Shown one piece after another: positions 45,948 to 56,587 of a DNA stretch of 64,000 nucleotides. The notes beneath the pieces are model-generated. The model had not been told where the DNA came from. It saw only the letters and a list, made by a program, of their open reading frames with translations, and searched no databases. Every line of letters begins with the position of its first letter. The first letter of the stretch is position 1. The stretch is from assembly GCA_021399435.1 (NCBI GenBank), contig JAJTUP010000011.1:496001-560000 (forward strand), in the 5' to 3' direction. Origin of the DNA: Diaporthe sp. PMI_573 (Eukaryota; Ascomycota; Sordariomycetes; Diaporthales; Diaporthaceae). The translations under genes and the position numbers were made by a program.

Positions 45948-47516
45948 ATGGACGATAATGTCGAGTGCAGACCACACCGCCAAAGACCTCCATCCTTCGC
46001 AATTGCCGCACTGCTAGCCCTTCTCCTCCTGGTGAGTCTCTCGGCCAGCCTGTACCAGCTGCCGTTGAACAAGGTCGTGGAAAGACGTCTCTGCCATGAG
46101 TATTACAGCGAGCATGATCCATCTGTCATCGGGTCTGATGGGAACATCGACGAAGAGCTCTGCAAGATAGATTCTGTACAGGCTGGCCTGGGTCGGATCC
46201 AGGGATTCATGGACACAGAGTGGATTGTTGGCGGTGAGCATTAACGATCGAAGCCCCTGTGGGGCTTTTCGTTACTTTGGAACTAATCGTGTCTCCTAGA
46301 CTTCATAATGACAATACCCCTTGGATTTGTGGCCGAGAGATACGGCCGAAGAGCCCTTCTGTGGCTCAATCTCGTTCCAAGGGTGTTCATGCTGGCTTGG
46401 GTCGTTATCGTCGGCTACTTTGATGAGATATTCCCGACAAGGGCCATCGCAGCAGGTCCGGCACTATCCTTCCTGGGAGGTGATTGTGTCTTCAACTCGA
46501 TCACGTACTCCCTGGCTGCTGGAATCACGGATGACTACGTACTCCGTGCATCCTACTTCGGATATATGAGCTCCATTACATACGTTGTCAACTTATTAGG
46601 CCCGGCGCTGGCCAGTGCCTCGATGACATTACTTCTTTGGCTCCCATTCTGGATAGGCATTACCCTCCTCGCCATCGCTATTCCGGTCATATCAATGCTT
46701 CCCGACCATAATACAACAAAGAACCAGCGAGACGAACAATCGCAGCCCCTGTTGTCTTCCCCGCTTCTCAAAGCCCAAGACTCACGGCCCACGATCCTGC
46801 ACTCAGTCATCAACCGCTTCCACGCCCTGCGAACAGCGCTGGCCAGTCATCCCCGCAACTTCTCCCTGCTGCTCGCCTGCTTCCTCCTCGCCTCTCTGGC
46901 CAGCTCCGATACGAAGCTCCTCGTCCAATACATCTCCAAGCGGTACCGGTGGACGTTTGCTTCGGCGGGCTACCTCCTCTCCGGCAAGGCGGTCGTCAAC
47001 TTCGTGCTCCTGACCGTCGTCGTCCCCCGCGTCCTCCGCTCGGCGGTGGTCGCTGGCGGCGGCAGCGGGCCGCCCGGTGCATCGTCGGACCGCATCAACT
47101 TCCGGTTTGCCAAACTCTGCTTCGGCGTCTCGATTCTAGGCGCCGCGGCCATTGCGGTGTCGACAACAATCTGGGTACTGGTGCCGGCGCTGCTTGTCTA
47201 TGCGCTTGGATCTGCCCTCCCGATCTTTACACTTTCGCTGCTCAAGTCGCCGGCTATCTGTTCCTCCGGCGCGGATGACATTGAAAACGGTGACCGCGAG
47301 TCATCATCGCCCAACGCAGATGCAGAGACGCACATCTTCTCCATCGTGATGCTGGTTAAGACGCTGGGCTCGCTTCTGGGCGCACCGCTGATGGCGTTTC
47401 TCTGGGTTCGCGGCATCGGCCTCGGTGGCGCTGCGTTGGGAATGCCATACTTCGTGAGCGCTGGGTGCTATGCCGCGGCCATTTTCATCTTTTGTCGGAT
47501 TGAGATTCATGAATGA
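45948..47516 (+). CDS. MFS transporter, 500 aa
   Basis: Exons 45948-46233 and 46300-47516; intron 66 bp. The first membrane segment is FAIAALLALLLLVSLSASLY, followed by a long polar loop with two cysteines (CHEYYSEHDP.., ELCKID), an unusual external loop shared by a fungal MFS group. The canonical motif A, GFVAERYGRRALLWLNL, lies between segments 2 and 3. About 11-12 segments are visible; a cytosolic loop (about 240-265) separates the halves. A short insertion, ICSSGADDIENGDRESSSPN, interrupts the C-terminal half. Probably a proton-driven importer or drug exporter; the substrate is unknown. Its start faces the oxidase, so joint regulation is possible. Confidence 0.88.
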
Positions 47517-47530
47517 CAACCTTGGGCTCA

Positions 47531-48220
47531 TCATCCACCGTGCTGGAGTTCGCGGGTTTTGAACTCTTGGAAGTCGGCATGTATGTCATCAAAGATAGTA
47601 CTCAAGAACTGGTCGTTGTGGAGGTTCCATCTGCTGGTAATGTCTTCGCCAGCGGTCCTTGCAAACCACAGGTCCCAATTCTCGTCGGTGATCTTGTAAA
47701 GACGCGAGTCTTTACCCCTTTCCTCCCGTTCTTCGAGCCTGCGCAGCCATTCCCTTTTTGCTTGCAGGCCGCCTGCAGGGTAGACCAGGGCGACATAAAA
47801 GCCCTCCTTGGCCAGCTGCGTAGGCAAGCCTCGATGAGTCGAGATCAGAATGATACAAGGCTTCTCTGCCAGCTTCCGGATCTCGGCGACGTAGTTCTGC
47901 GGGAACCCAGGCTTGGAGCTGTAGGCGCTCGAGTCCAGGTCGTAAACCTCCATCCCAAAATCCTTCCGTACCTCGTCCTTGTTGGATGAGAAGTGGGTCT
48001 TTCCGATGGCACAGAATCCAGAGACGATGATAGCCTTATGCTTGTCATCAGTCTTATCCGCGTCCGCCTTCGACTGCGGTCTCCCGAGCGCCGCCAGGCA
48101 TGATATTGATGCGCCCATGAAGGTATGAGCTCTAGCTGATAGTGTTCGGGTACGATTCGGGACAGGCAGACTTGGACAGCGGCGAAGTGAAGCCTGAAGT
48201 ACGTCGGCCGACATTTGCAT
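47531..48220 (-). CDS. small P-loop protein of unknown function
   Basis: Single exon, 229 aa; the first ATG (48220) is followed by another at 48214. Residues 62-77 read KAIIVSGFCAIGKTHF with a Walker A motif GFCAIGKT (68-75). VYDLDSSAY about 20 residues later looks like the Asp-containing strand of a nucleotide kinase. KPCIILISTHRGLPTQLA, GFYVALVYPAGGLQAKREWL and the paired RRLEEREERGKDSRL helix complete a kinase-like core. The first 35 residues are basic with no acids after position 6, so a mitochondrial presequence is possible. Nucleotide binding is likely; the phosphorylated substrate is unknown. It is convergent with the MFS gene, only 14 bp apart. Confidence 0.78.
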   Translation of the reverse strand: MQMSADVLQASLRRCPSLPVPNRTRTLSARAHTFMGASISCLAALGRPQSKADADKTDDKHKAIIVSGFCAIGKTHFSSNKDEVRKDFGMEVYDLDSSAYSSKPGFPQNYVAEIRKLAEKPCIILISTHRGLPTQLAKEGFYVALVYPAGGLQAKREWLRRLEEREERGKDSRLYKITDENWDLWFARTAGEDITSRWNLHNDQFLSTIFDDIHADFQEFKTRELQHGG

Positions 48221-48749
48221 TTACCGCTTTGACCCTCGGTTTAGTTTCAAATGTCAGTGCCGGGCGTTGGTGAGAGTGCACCTAAAGTGATCTTCTCGCG
48301 ACAAGAATTGTGCAAGATGATTGAGAAGTCCCAATCGACTGTCAGCTGGGACAATGGCCGATATGAGTTTCAGCTCAACAGATGGATCCTGCGATGTCTG
48401 GTGGCGTTCCGAGCGTGTGGTTACCCAAGGTCGCAACGTCATGTGCCGATGTGGCACAGCCCCCCCTAGTTCAGGTCGACTCACCCGACTTTGTCATCCC
48501 GGCGGTGCAGATGATTTGCCCTCGGGGGCGACTAGCCGCAGGGATTGCCCAGGCCTAATTACATTTGGGTCAGAGGCCTCTGTGCAGTAGCGTCAGACAC
48601 GCTAGGCAATTGTTGTCCGTCCACTGCGACATGAAGATGTTTTTGGCTTTGAGTCATCCGCTGCGGCGACACAAGGCAGATATCTACGTCTTCTTATGAC
48701 CTAGACTAGGAAACCAAAGGATGGCCAGTGTGCATTTAGTATCATTTAA
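48221..48749. other. intergenic, nothing recognised
   Basis: Upstream flank of the P-loop gene. No coding chain is seen. Confidence 0.5.
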
Positions 48750-49010
48750 GCACGAGCTTTGCTCAGGTGTCTGCTACGCGGCCATAGCATTTATCCCCTC
48801 AACCTTCTATAGAATAAACCTCTTATAGAATAACCTCCCACAGGAAAACTATAGAATTACAAAGGTTAACTTAGCAACTAACACCATTGATAATTTCCTA
48901 CAGGACAACCTCCCATAGGACAGCCTCCTATAGGGAAAACTTTTACTAAATACCTTCCTATAGAATAGCTATATCTTTATAAATTGCCACAAGTGGTTTC
49001 ATAGTTACAT
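48750..49010 (+). repeat. dispersed YATAGGAGG element, copy 7
   Basis: Module A (CACGAGCTTTGCTCAGGTGT, then CTACGCGGCCATAGCAT) at 48751-48790, then CTATAGAATAACCTCC-type units (for example CTCCCATAGGACAGCCTCCT) up to about 48975. Module B was not found. A second array of the family follows 400 bp downstream. Confidence 0.7.
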
Positions 49011-49394
49011 CCAAGTAACACTAGCTCGAGTTGTCTCAAGCTTTACACACACGGTATTATAACAACACAGCTACATTTTCAATAGTATGATGTTGTAACT
49101 GCAGAGGCTACATGTGGCTTGCTTGCCTCTCTTTTGGGAAGGGGTAAAGGTTAAATTCTTTACGAGGAAACACATTTTACAGATGCCGTGGCGCCCTGGA
49201 CCCGTGGCTGTACTGACTCACTTTGCAGATGCCGGCACCTTTGAACGGATACCCAACTTTAGGAGCAAACTTTGTAGATATTATGCCCGTGTTTCTTTTT
49301 GTCCTGGGACTGTCCCTCGTTTTAACTCCATCAAGACACACAGAGCGCGTTGTTCTTACCACCGGCAACCTACTACCAGCTGTAGAAAATAAGC
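49011..49394. other. interval between two dispersed repeats
   Basis: No gene recognised; short frames only. Confidence 0.5.
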
Positions 49395-49810
49395 ATCACG
49401 AGCTTTGCTCGAGTGTCTGCTATGCAGCCACATCATCTATATACATATCTAGTGAGCCAACTTGTAGGTGCTCACTGTACATTCTTCTATGGAATAACCT
49501 TCGACAGAATGACCTTCTATAGAATAGCCTCTAATATCTGGAGGGTATCCCATAGGAGGGTATCCTCTAGGAGGGTAGGAGGGTATCCTATAGGAGGGTA
49601 GGAGGGTATCTTATAGGAGGGTATTCTATAGGAGGGTAGGAGGGTATCCCATAGGAGGGTATCCTATAGGAGGGTATGCCACAGGAGGGTATGCCACAGG
49701 AGGGTATCCCATAGGAGGGATATCCTCCTCCAAGATTACCTATGGGATAAGCTCCTAGTATAGGCTAGCCAGATGAGAGGTAGGCAAGCCACAAGTACTC
49801 AGCATGGACG
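49395..49810 (+). repeat. dispersed YATAGGAGG element, copy 8, complete, with the most regular array
   Basis: Module A at 49397-49440 (CACGAGCTTTGCTCGAGTGT, then CTATGCAGCCACATCATCTA), a GTGAGCC..GGTGCTCAC hairpin, AGAATAACC-type units, then a near-perfect array at 49540-49720 of GGAGGGTATCCYATA units (15 bp, sometimes with an extra GGAGGGTA). Module B is at 49767-49806 (GCCAGATGAGAGGTAGGCAA, then CCACAAGTACTCAGCATGG). Units here are almost identical, so this array is the youngest. Confidence 0.85.
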
Positions 49811-50011
49811 GTTTCGAATTTCAGTATGGCAGTAGCTCTATATGTGTGCAATTATTTGCTGTTAAAAGCTTCCATATTGTTTCAGACCTAATTGTTGCTT
49901 ATGAAACCCTGTCTGTGATCGACAGGGTGTCCCCCCAAACTATGATCGAGTGGTCTCAAGGAATTTATATTCCCTAGGAGGAACTCATATCCTGCCTACC
50001 CGACCGACCTT
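49811..50011. other. 3' flank of the amidohydrolase
   Basis: No feature recognised. Confidence 0.5.
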
Positions 50012-51471
50012 TCATTTAGGCGAATTAAAAACCTCGGCTGGGACCCCTTCCCTCCAGACCATGCCGATAGGCAAGCACAGCATGTTCTTATCTGCCAACG
50101 TCGTTCTGACATCGCCCTTCAGCAAAACAAGGTCCGCAAGCCGTCCACTCTCAATCACCCCGCGATCATCAAAGCCAAACCTCTCCGCAGTCAGAGAAGT
50201 CGCGCTCCTGAGCGCCTCCTCCGGCCGCATACCAACCTCATGCACCATCTGATATATCTCCATATGCACCCCAAGCCCAAACGCCGCCCCGACCGCCTGC
50301 CCAGCTGCATCTGACCCCACGATCAGGGGCACGCCGGCACGGTACATGGCCCGCGTGTTCTCGTAGACGTTCTCGATGCTCGCGTTGTGCCGGCTGCCGC
50401 ACGCGAGCCCGACTTGCTCGCCCGGCCGCGGATTGGATAGCATCCGCCGGGCCAGAGGCTCTTCGGCGAACCGCCGCTGCAGCTCAGCCCCCTGCCCGGT
50501 CTGTGATGCACACAGAGATAGGGTTGGATTGCAGTGTACGTTCTTCTCCAGCATAATTTTGATCCACTCGTCGTTCGGGGGCTTGTCGAGGAAGCAGTGC
50601 GCGAGCCCATCGACGCCGGCGTCGAGCAGGTCGATCATGCCTGCGTAGCTGAGGGCGTGCCCTACGGCGATGATGCCGTGCTCGTGAGCGGCGTCGATGA
50701 CTGCCTTTTGGATGTCCAGTGGTGCGCGTGGAATGTCTGGCATGGAGAGGGTGTCGCCTAGCTCGTGCATGAGCTTGATGTATGATGCGCCGCTTTCGTC
50801 GATCTGGGACTGGACGAAGGCCGGCGCTTCGTCGGCAGACGTGAGCGTGGGCCATGCGGAAATGACGGCGTCGGCCTGGGACGGATCAGTAATTATAGTC
50901 AGCATAGCTGAGGGCCATGGGACAGCTGGTACTGGTGGGTGGCTTACAATCTCCCGCTGGCCGCCTAGCTCGAGTACCTTACGGACGACAGGCTCTGGCC
51001 AACCGCCTTTGACCATTGTCCCAAGTCCTGCGCATTTAAAATCTGCATATTTTCCCTTGTTCGAGGGACTAACCGCGAGCTATAGAGAGTTCAGGACTAG
51101 ATCAGACTTGATCGCCAAACACGAGTGGTGGTAGGTGTATGTCGAGTCCGAACCTTCTTTAAGGCCACATTGTTCTCGGCCTCATTATGCATATCGAGAA
51201 TCGTGGTGACTCCGAATCCGATGGAATGTTCGATAGAGTCAACATGACCACCAAGAGCATGAACATGCGCGTCGATGAGTCCAGGCACAAGGGTGCAACC
51301 CGGTTTGCTGTATTTGGGAGTGTCTATCGGGACGGCTGCCTTTCCTGAGCCCAGCTTTTCGATCTTTCCGTTTGAGACAATAACGTAGCCATTTTCGGTG
51401 AACTCTTTGCCATCAAATATCAGGACATCCTGTATCACAAAGGTATCTGATCCACTGGTGGAGACGGACAT
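50012..51471 (-). CDS. metal-dependent amidohydrolase
   Basis: Exons 51154-51471, 50948-51079 and 50012-50875 encode 437 aa; introns 74 bp (donor GTTCGG) and 72 bp, both phase 0. All metal-site residues of the superfamily are present: His69 and His71 in LIDAHVHA, Lys184 in ASYIKLM (carbamylated lysine bridging two metals), His223 in AVGHA, His243 in GLAHCF and Asp339 in IVGSDA. The N- and C-terminal beta-sandwich parts (IQDVLIFDGKEF.., GRLADLVLLKGDVRTT) are also there, so it should be active. It resembles the fungal group related to imidazolonepropionase and Xaa-Pro/Xaa-Arg dipeptidase-like amidohydrolases. Substrate unknown. No signal peptide, so cytosolic. Confidence 0.9.
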
Positions 51472-52366
51472 ATTGTAGTTAGTTATTGAAAGAGTGTCTA
51501 ACTAGTAAGTTAGACGTGCGTTTCTTGCTTACATTTATTTCACGACGACGGCAAGTCTCTGCATAACACTGCACTCTCTTCTGAGGCAACTACATTATAT
51601 ACTTGCTCGTGTGAACAATGCCAATGAGGGGATAGTCTGTTCGTTCGGCGACTTGCGAGCATGACACGCGTGTCAGAATCCTTCAAATCCCGATTCGTCG
51701 GATTTAGGAGGCCGGATGACCGGACTTATATCCAGTCGGCTGCACATGTTCAACCAACAGTCACGTAACTACATCCTCCTCCACTTCGACTTTCGACTCA
51801 TTGGCGGACTAGTAGGCAATATTCTTGGCTTTGTCGCTTTCGGGCTTCTCAAGCTTGACTCGATCTAGTGCGATCTCACTTTACGCCGCTACATCCGCTC
51901 CCTGGTGACGTATCCTTCACCACTAGACGCCATGATTATAAATGTCAATTAGAAAGGATGCCTACGTGCGTCTATCGGTGTATGGCGCCTCATAATCACA
52001 GAATCACAAGGATATCCACGCTAGGTGGCTCAATTCCGTTCCTTACCATCGTCACAGAAAGCAACAGGGTATCTTCGGCTTTTGATATTGCCCTGCCCAT
52101 CAAATCCCGCCTGGGAAAAGGCAGGGCACGGAAGAAATTTTGGTTGAGTCTCAAACCATCAAATCGCCGAACTATATCCTCAAACCCCCGTGGCAGCCAG
52201 TCTAGATCATTTGCAGTCCGTTTCGACAGGCTAAAGTTGCGTGTGATTTGCGTGGAGACATATCTCGATTGCTGGCCACGATGTAGAGTGTGCTGGTATG
52301 AGTGACATGACAGGCCGAAAAGGTAGTCCAGTCCACATTATGCCAGCGTATGAAAGCTTAAAAGCC
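51472..52366. other. intergenic, nothing recognised
   Basis: Upstream region of the amidohydrolase and 3' flank of the reductase. No gene is seen. Confidence 0.5.
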
Positions 52367-53281
52367 CTATTTTCCTCCTCTCTCGCTCACGACCTGCTGG
52401 ACTATGGTATCCAGATCCTCATTCTGCAAGCCGAGGAGGTCCATAGCGAAGTCTGGCTTCTGCTCCCAGTTTCCGTTGATCGCCCCCAAGACGAAGACCA
52501 GATCCTCGATGGCGTCTTTGTTGCCCTGGTCCGCCAATGCTTTCTTCTCGCGGATGAACTTCTCGGACTCGACATATTCGACCTCCCACTTGACACCCAT
52601 CGCCTTCTCCAGAGACCGCAGAACCTCATTCTGGCTGACACAGAAGCTCTGGATGAACAGCATCCTGTTCTTGGTCTCCTCGGGCCGCTGCAGGATCCTC
52701 ACAGTCGCCCTGGCGATCTGCGCCAGCGTGGCCTGGGAGCTTTTAGTGTTCCCGTCGTCTACGATCTCGGCCCTCCTGGCGTCCAGGTCGAAGTGGAGGA
52801 AGCTCTCGCGCAGGCCCCAGTCGAAAAAATGCCCGTTGACCAGGCTCGTCCAGCTGAAGCCATCGTGCTGCTCAGTCAGCCTCTCAAGGTCCTCACGGAT
52901 CTTTTGCTTGTAGTCAAACAGCTTTACTAGCTCCCTCTCCCTCTTGCCGCTGCTGTCGCAGCTTCCGAAGTCGGCCGGGATGAGCCTCTTGACCCCAGCG
53001 GCGGCAGCTGCCTCGCCGAATTTGATCTGCTCCGAGGAGTCCTTGGCCTTGTAACATACAACCACCGCGTCCTGGCCGCGTAGCTTTTCCGTGAGCTCGT
53101 CTTTGGGGAGGCTGTCGGAGATGGTCTCGACATGGATTTGGTCGAGGTGGCCAGGCTTAGATTTAGACAAGGCGCGCTGAAGAACAGTGATCTTAAAGCT
53201 GCCTTCACTGACCAAAGCATCGAGAATCGGTGCCCCTAGGTCGCCCGTAGCTCCGACGAGGGTGACCTTGACAATAGACAT
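52367..53281 (-). CDS. NmrA-like/isoflavone-reductase-like NAD(P)-binding protein
   Basis: Single exon, 304 aa. MSIVKVTLVGATGDLGAPIL at the start has the GATGxxG dinucleotide loop. DAVVVCYKAKDSSEQIKFGE and AAAAGVKRLIPADFGSCDSS follow as in NmrA/PCBER proteins, with YKQKIREDLERL carrying the lysine that stands at the catalytic place in isoflavone reductases. The open frame extends four codons further with a TTG, so the ATG at 53281 was used. These proteins are either atypical reductases of phenolics or redox sensors for transcription factors; the sequence does not decide. Confidence 0.88.
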   Translation of the reverse strand: MSIVKVTLVGATGDLGAPILDALVSEGSFKITVLQRALSKSKPGHLDQIHVETISDSLPKDELTEKLRGQDAVVVCYKAKDSSEQIKFGEAAAAAGVKRLIPADFGSCDSSGKRERELVKLFDYKQKIREDLERLTEQHDGFSWTSLVNGHFFDWGLRESFLHFDLDARRAEIVDDGNTKSSQATLAQIARATVRILQRPEETKNRMLFIQSFCVSQNEVLRSLEKAMGVKWEVEYVESEKFIREKKALADQGNKDAIEDLVFVLGAINGNWEQKPDFAMDLLGLQNEDLDTIVQQVVSERGGK

Positions 53282-54142
53282 GACTGGTCGCAATCAGTAG
53301 CTCCCCAAGTATGGAGCGAGATGTTGAACGGTGTTTGTGATGATCGTCTGAAGCTGGTCAAGGATGCTCTGGAAGGTGAATTGGGAGCTCAGGACTTTCA
53401 CAACCGCTATGTTAATTTGAAGAGAAAAAAACACAAGCCAAGCGATGAATCGTCAATGATCTTGATGCAACTTAGTGATTGGGATCTTGGGTGTTGGCAG
53501 ACCTTCAAATGATGATGGCATTTGAGTCAAGCGGTGACCGGCGCGCTAACGGGGAATGAGAGAGCCGGGAAGTTGAGCTCAGGGTTGGACCCTTGTACTT
53601 GGTGAGGCACTGCCAGAATGCTTAATTGTACACGGATTAAAAACGAAACCACTTAATTCAGCAGTCGCGGCTGAATTCCGCTCTGCTTACAGAGTGAGTG
53701 TAAGCGTTTGACAACACCTGCTGTGTGCCTCTATTGTAAGCCGTTCCGCTATTCCGCTTGCTTGCTAATTCTCTGCTCAGGGACTCAGAGGATCCAGTCC
53801 AATATGTACCTACAACTTCCAACTATCGGCAGAATAAATACAATGCTGCCCAGCCACTGGTTGTATTTGGATTGTTTGCTCAATCCAATTCGACCTCAAG
53901 AGATTTGATCAATACGAACATTACACTTTATTCGATTTTGCACCACATGTCTTCTACAGGAAATACCGACCCCAATGCCTGTACGTTACTTGCGAGCCTT
54001 TCCTTCCAGAATCTCCATTGAGACTGCACAATGCGGCACCTTGTCCCCTTCACCATGGATTCGGATCCAAGCAGAAAAACAGAGGCCCATCAAGATTCAG
54101 AGGAGACTGACTGACCAAATCATACCAGACACGGCACCTTTC
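53282..54142. other. intergenic with a short piece of the GTGGTTTCGTTTT repeat
   Basis: At 53627-53657 GTACACGGATTAAAAACGAA, then ACCACTTAA matches the repeat at 40061-40160 in reverse orientation. No gene is seen. Confidence 0.5.
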
Positions 54143-54987
54143 ATGCTCACCAAGTCCATATATCGTGACGTATATCCAGCCATTGACCCAGCTCAGAATC
54201 CAGATGTCAACGCCACGGGAAAAGTTGCCATTGTCACCGGAGCGACTGGGGGACTTGGCTTTGTCAGTTCACGACCATCGCTTCCACCGGCCTGAGACAG
54301 CCTTGACGAGTCCGAGTGAGGCTAATATGACATTGTGTAGGCCGTCGCTCAGTCTTTCCTGACTGCGGGCGCCAACGGCGTTGTGCTTGTCGGTCGAAAC
54401 TTGGACAAGCTGACATCTGTGGTGAAAGAGCTCAACGCTGGACCCAGGGCGCTCTCTATTTCTGCGAATAGCATTGTTCAAGATGAGGTGGACGCCATCT
54501 TCAGCCAGGCCCGCGAGCACTTTGGTCGTGCCGACGTACTCATCAACGCCTCTGGTACCATGGGCGTAGGGTCGATTGGCACGCTTCCGTCCTCGGACTG
54601 GTGGCAAAACTTTGTGAGTCTCAATCCCCGGGTGCCTCGCCTAATATACTGACCACATGGCTGTTGTAATAGGAGGTCAATGTCCATGGTGTCTACAACA
54701 TGTGCCATGCATTCATCAATGCCACTGGAGGGCAGGGCACCATCATCAACCTGGTTCAGCCTGGGTGCGTCTTTCCTAATGCCTGGCATGTCGGGCTACA
54801 GCGCCTCCCAGCTGGCAAAAATCAAGCTCGGTTTCATCAACGGGAAAATGCAGCCGGGTGGTCATCCTTGGTCAACTTGATTAGTTTGACGGGGCATTAT
54901 TTTGTTTTAGCTCGATTCATCATAGACAGCCTCAAGGCTTTCCGTCTAAGAAGTTGTGATACAATCCTTGAAAAACACAAGCATTGA
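54143..54987 (+). pseudogene. short-chain dehydrogenase/reductase, frameshifted and truncated
   Basis: Exons 54143-54262, 54341-54613 and 54673-54987 leave an open frame of 235 aa. The first 155 residues are a normal SDR: AIVTGATGGLGF (NAD(P)-binding), VVLVGRNLDKL, VLINASGTMG, and EVNVHGVYNMCHAFI. After TIINLV (54754) the SDR reading moves to the next frame (LGASFLMPGMSGYSASQLAK), so the natural frame reads unrelated sequence to its stop at 54987. Even in the shifted frame the catalytic YxxxK reads YSASQ, with Gln for Lys, and the protein ends about 20 codons later, without the usual C-terminal third. Introns 78 and 59 bp are intact. It is probably a recently lost gene. Confidence 0.75.
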
Positions 54988-55531
54988 ATACCAACTCAGA
55001 TGTTTGCTTCCCGTTTGTTTGCCGCTTTGCTCTGCGAGTTTGCCATAAACTCTCTTCTCATATGCAGACCCCCCTGCAGTATGCACGGTTGCCGTCCAAA
55101 TGCATTGAGCTTAGTGCCCTGTTGGGATAACTTTCGGGACGGGCGGAAAGTTGGGAACGTTCGGCTGAGCTCGGGTTTGATACAACCCCTCTGTGCCCTA
55201 TTGGGCAAAGGTAAGTAGGTAGGCTAGCCAGCCTCCCGGCCCCGAAACGGCGGAAGTCCCCACATCAGCTCCCGTTGCACAGGGCAGACGGCGGAGTAAC
55301 TACTAATCAGATGGAACAGCGCTACGGGAACTTTCCTGTTGGTTTGGGTTCGGACCCCGAGCATGGCCCCTCTTCGCTCGAGATTACGGAGGGACCATTG
55401 TTGACATTAGTGAACGTCACCAAGAACATCAACCGCGACTCGATTAAACAAGATATCATTGCTTCTAACCCGTGCAATTGCGACTGTGTTTTCTGTTACA
55501 TTGATTTCGACGAAATTGAAACAAGTTCAAT
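54988..55531. other. intergenic between the two SDR genes
   Basis: Promoter and leader of the second SDR. No gene is seen. Confidence 0.5.
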
Positions 55532-56587
55532 ATGCTGGATACAAAGAGTATTTTCGGAGTCGACGGCATTGTCGCCGTCGTGACTGGCGGGGGCACAGGT
55601 CCGAACACACCCGCTCTGCTCACGCTTTGCTCACGATGCATTTCATTATGATCGCTATACTGACCACCTCATAGGTATCGGCTGGAACATGGCAGAAGCC
55701 CTGGCCGTAAATGGTGCCCGCAAGGTTTATATCCTCGGTCGTCGCGCCGACGTGCTCAAGCAAGCCGCGGCCAAGTATCCGGACGTCATGGTGCCCATCG
55801 TGTGCGATGTGATTTCCAAGGAGTCCCTCCAGTCTGCCGTAGACCAGGTCTCCAAGGAAACGGGATATATAAACCTCCTGATCGCCAACAGTGGCGTCAC
55901 CGGGCCGAAGAACAACTATGACTTGTCCTTGTCCTTGTCCGATCTGCGCACTAAGCTTCTCAGCCCTGCCATGGAGGATTTCACCCAAACATTTCATGTC
56001 AACGTCACCGGCGCGTGGTTCACCATGGCGAGTTTCCTAGAGCTCCTAGACGCGGGCAACAAACACGCTGTGTCCGGCGCAGCCGGAGCCTTTGGCGCGC
56101 CGCTCGAAGGGGCCAAGCATCCCAGTATCCAGAGCCAGGTCATCTTCACTGCGAGCTTGGCGGCGTTCTCGAGGAGCTGGTTCACGGCCCCAGCATATGG
56201 CGGCAGCAAAGTCGCCATCCTGCACCTCATGAAGCAGGCCGCCACGAATCTGGCTCCGTACGGCATACGGGCCAACGCACTCGCACCGGGACGTGAGTAC
56301 CTACCTTGAGCTTTCTCCAGAAACGTGGTTGTTATATCCCTACAGAAGAGACTGATTCGTCCAATATAGTATTCCCATCGGAAATGACAACCGGGATGTT
56401 GAGCGGCCGTAACCCAGACCAGGAGACTCAGGACAACCCTATCTGGATCCCGACGCAGAAGTTTGGCGGCCCGGAGGAAATGGCTGGCGCGATACTGTAT
56501 CTGGCGAGCCGTGCTGGGTCTTTCACCAACGGAAATGCCATTCTAAACGATGGCGGCCGTGCAGCAATTATCCCGTCGACTTATTAA
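55532..56587 (+). CDS. short-chain dehydrogenase/reductase, 300 aa
   Basis: Exons 55532-55598, 55675-56292 and 56370-56587, with introns of 76 and 77 bp. VAVVTGGGTGIGWNMAEAL at about 15-34 is the coenzyme loop, split by intron 1. LLIANSGVTG is the NAG-type motif, and FTASLAAFSRSWFTAPAYGGSKVA gives the catalytic Ser and the YxxxK Tyr/Lys. APYGIRANALAPGLFPSEM follows intron 2, and the C-terminal FGGPEEMAGAILYLASRAGSFTNGNAILNDGG is typical of classical SDRs. All catalytic residues are intact. Substrate unknown. It follows a broken SDR by 545 bp in the same orientation; the two are not close copies. Confidence 0.92.

Noticed and set aside
49540..49735. Regular direct repeats that look like a CRISPR array
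   Set aside because: No unique spacers between units, no cas genes, and the host is a eukaryote; it is a minisatellite-like part of a dispersed element.
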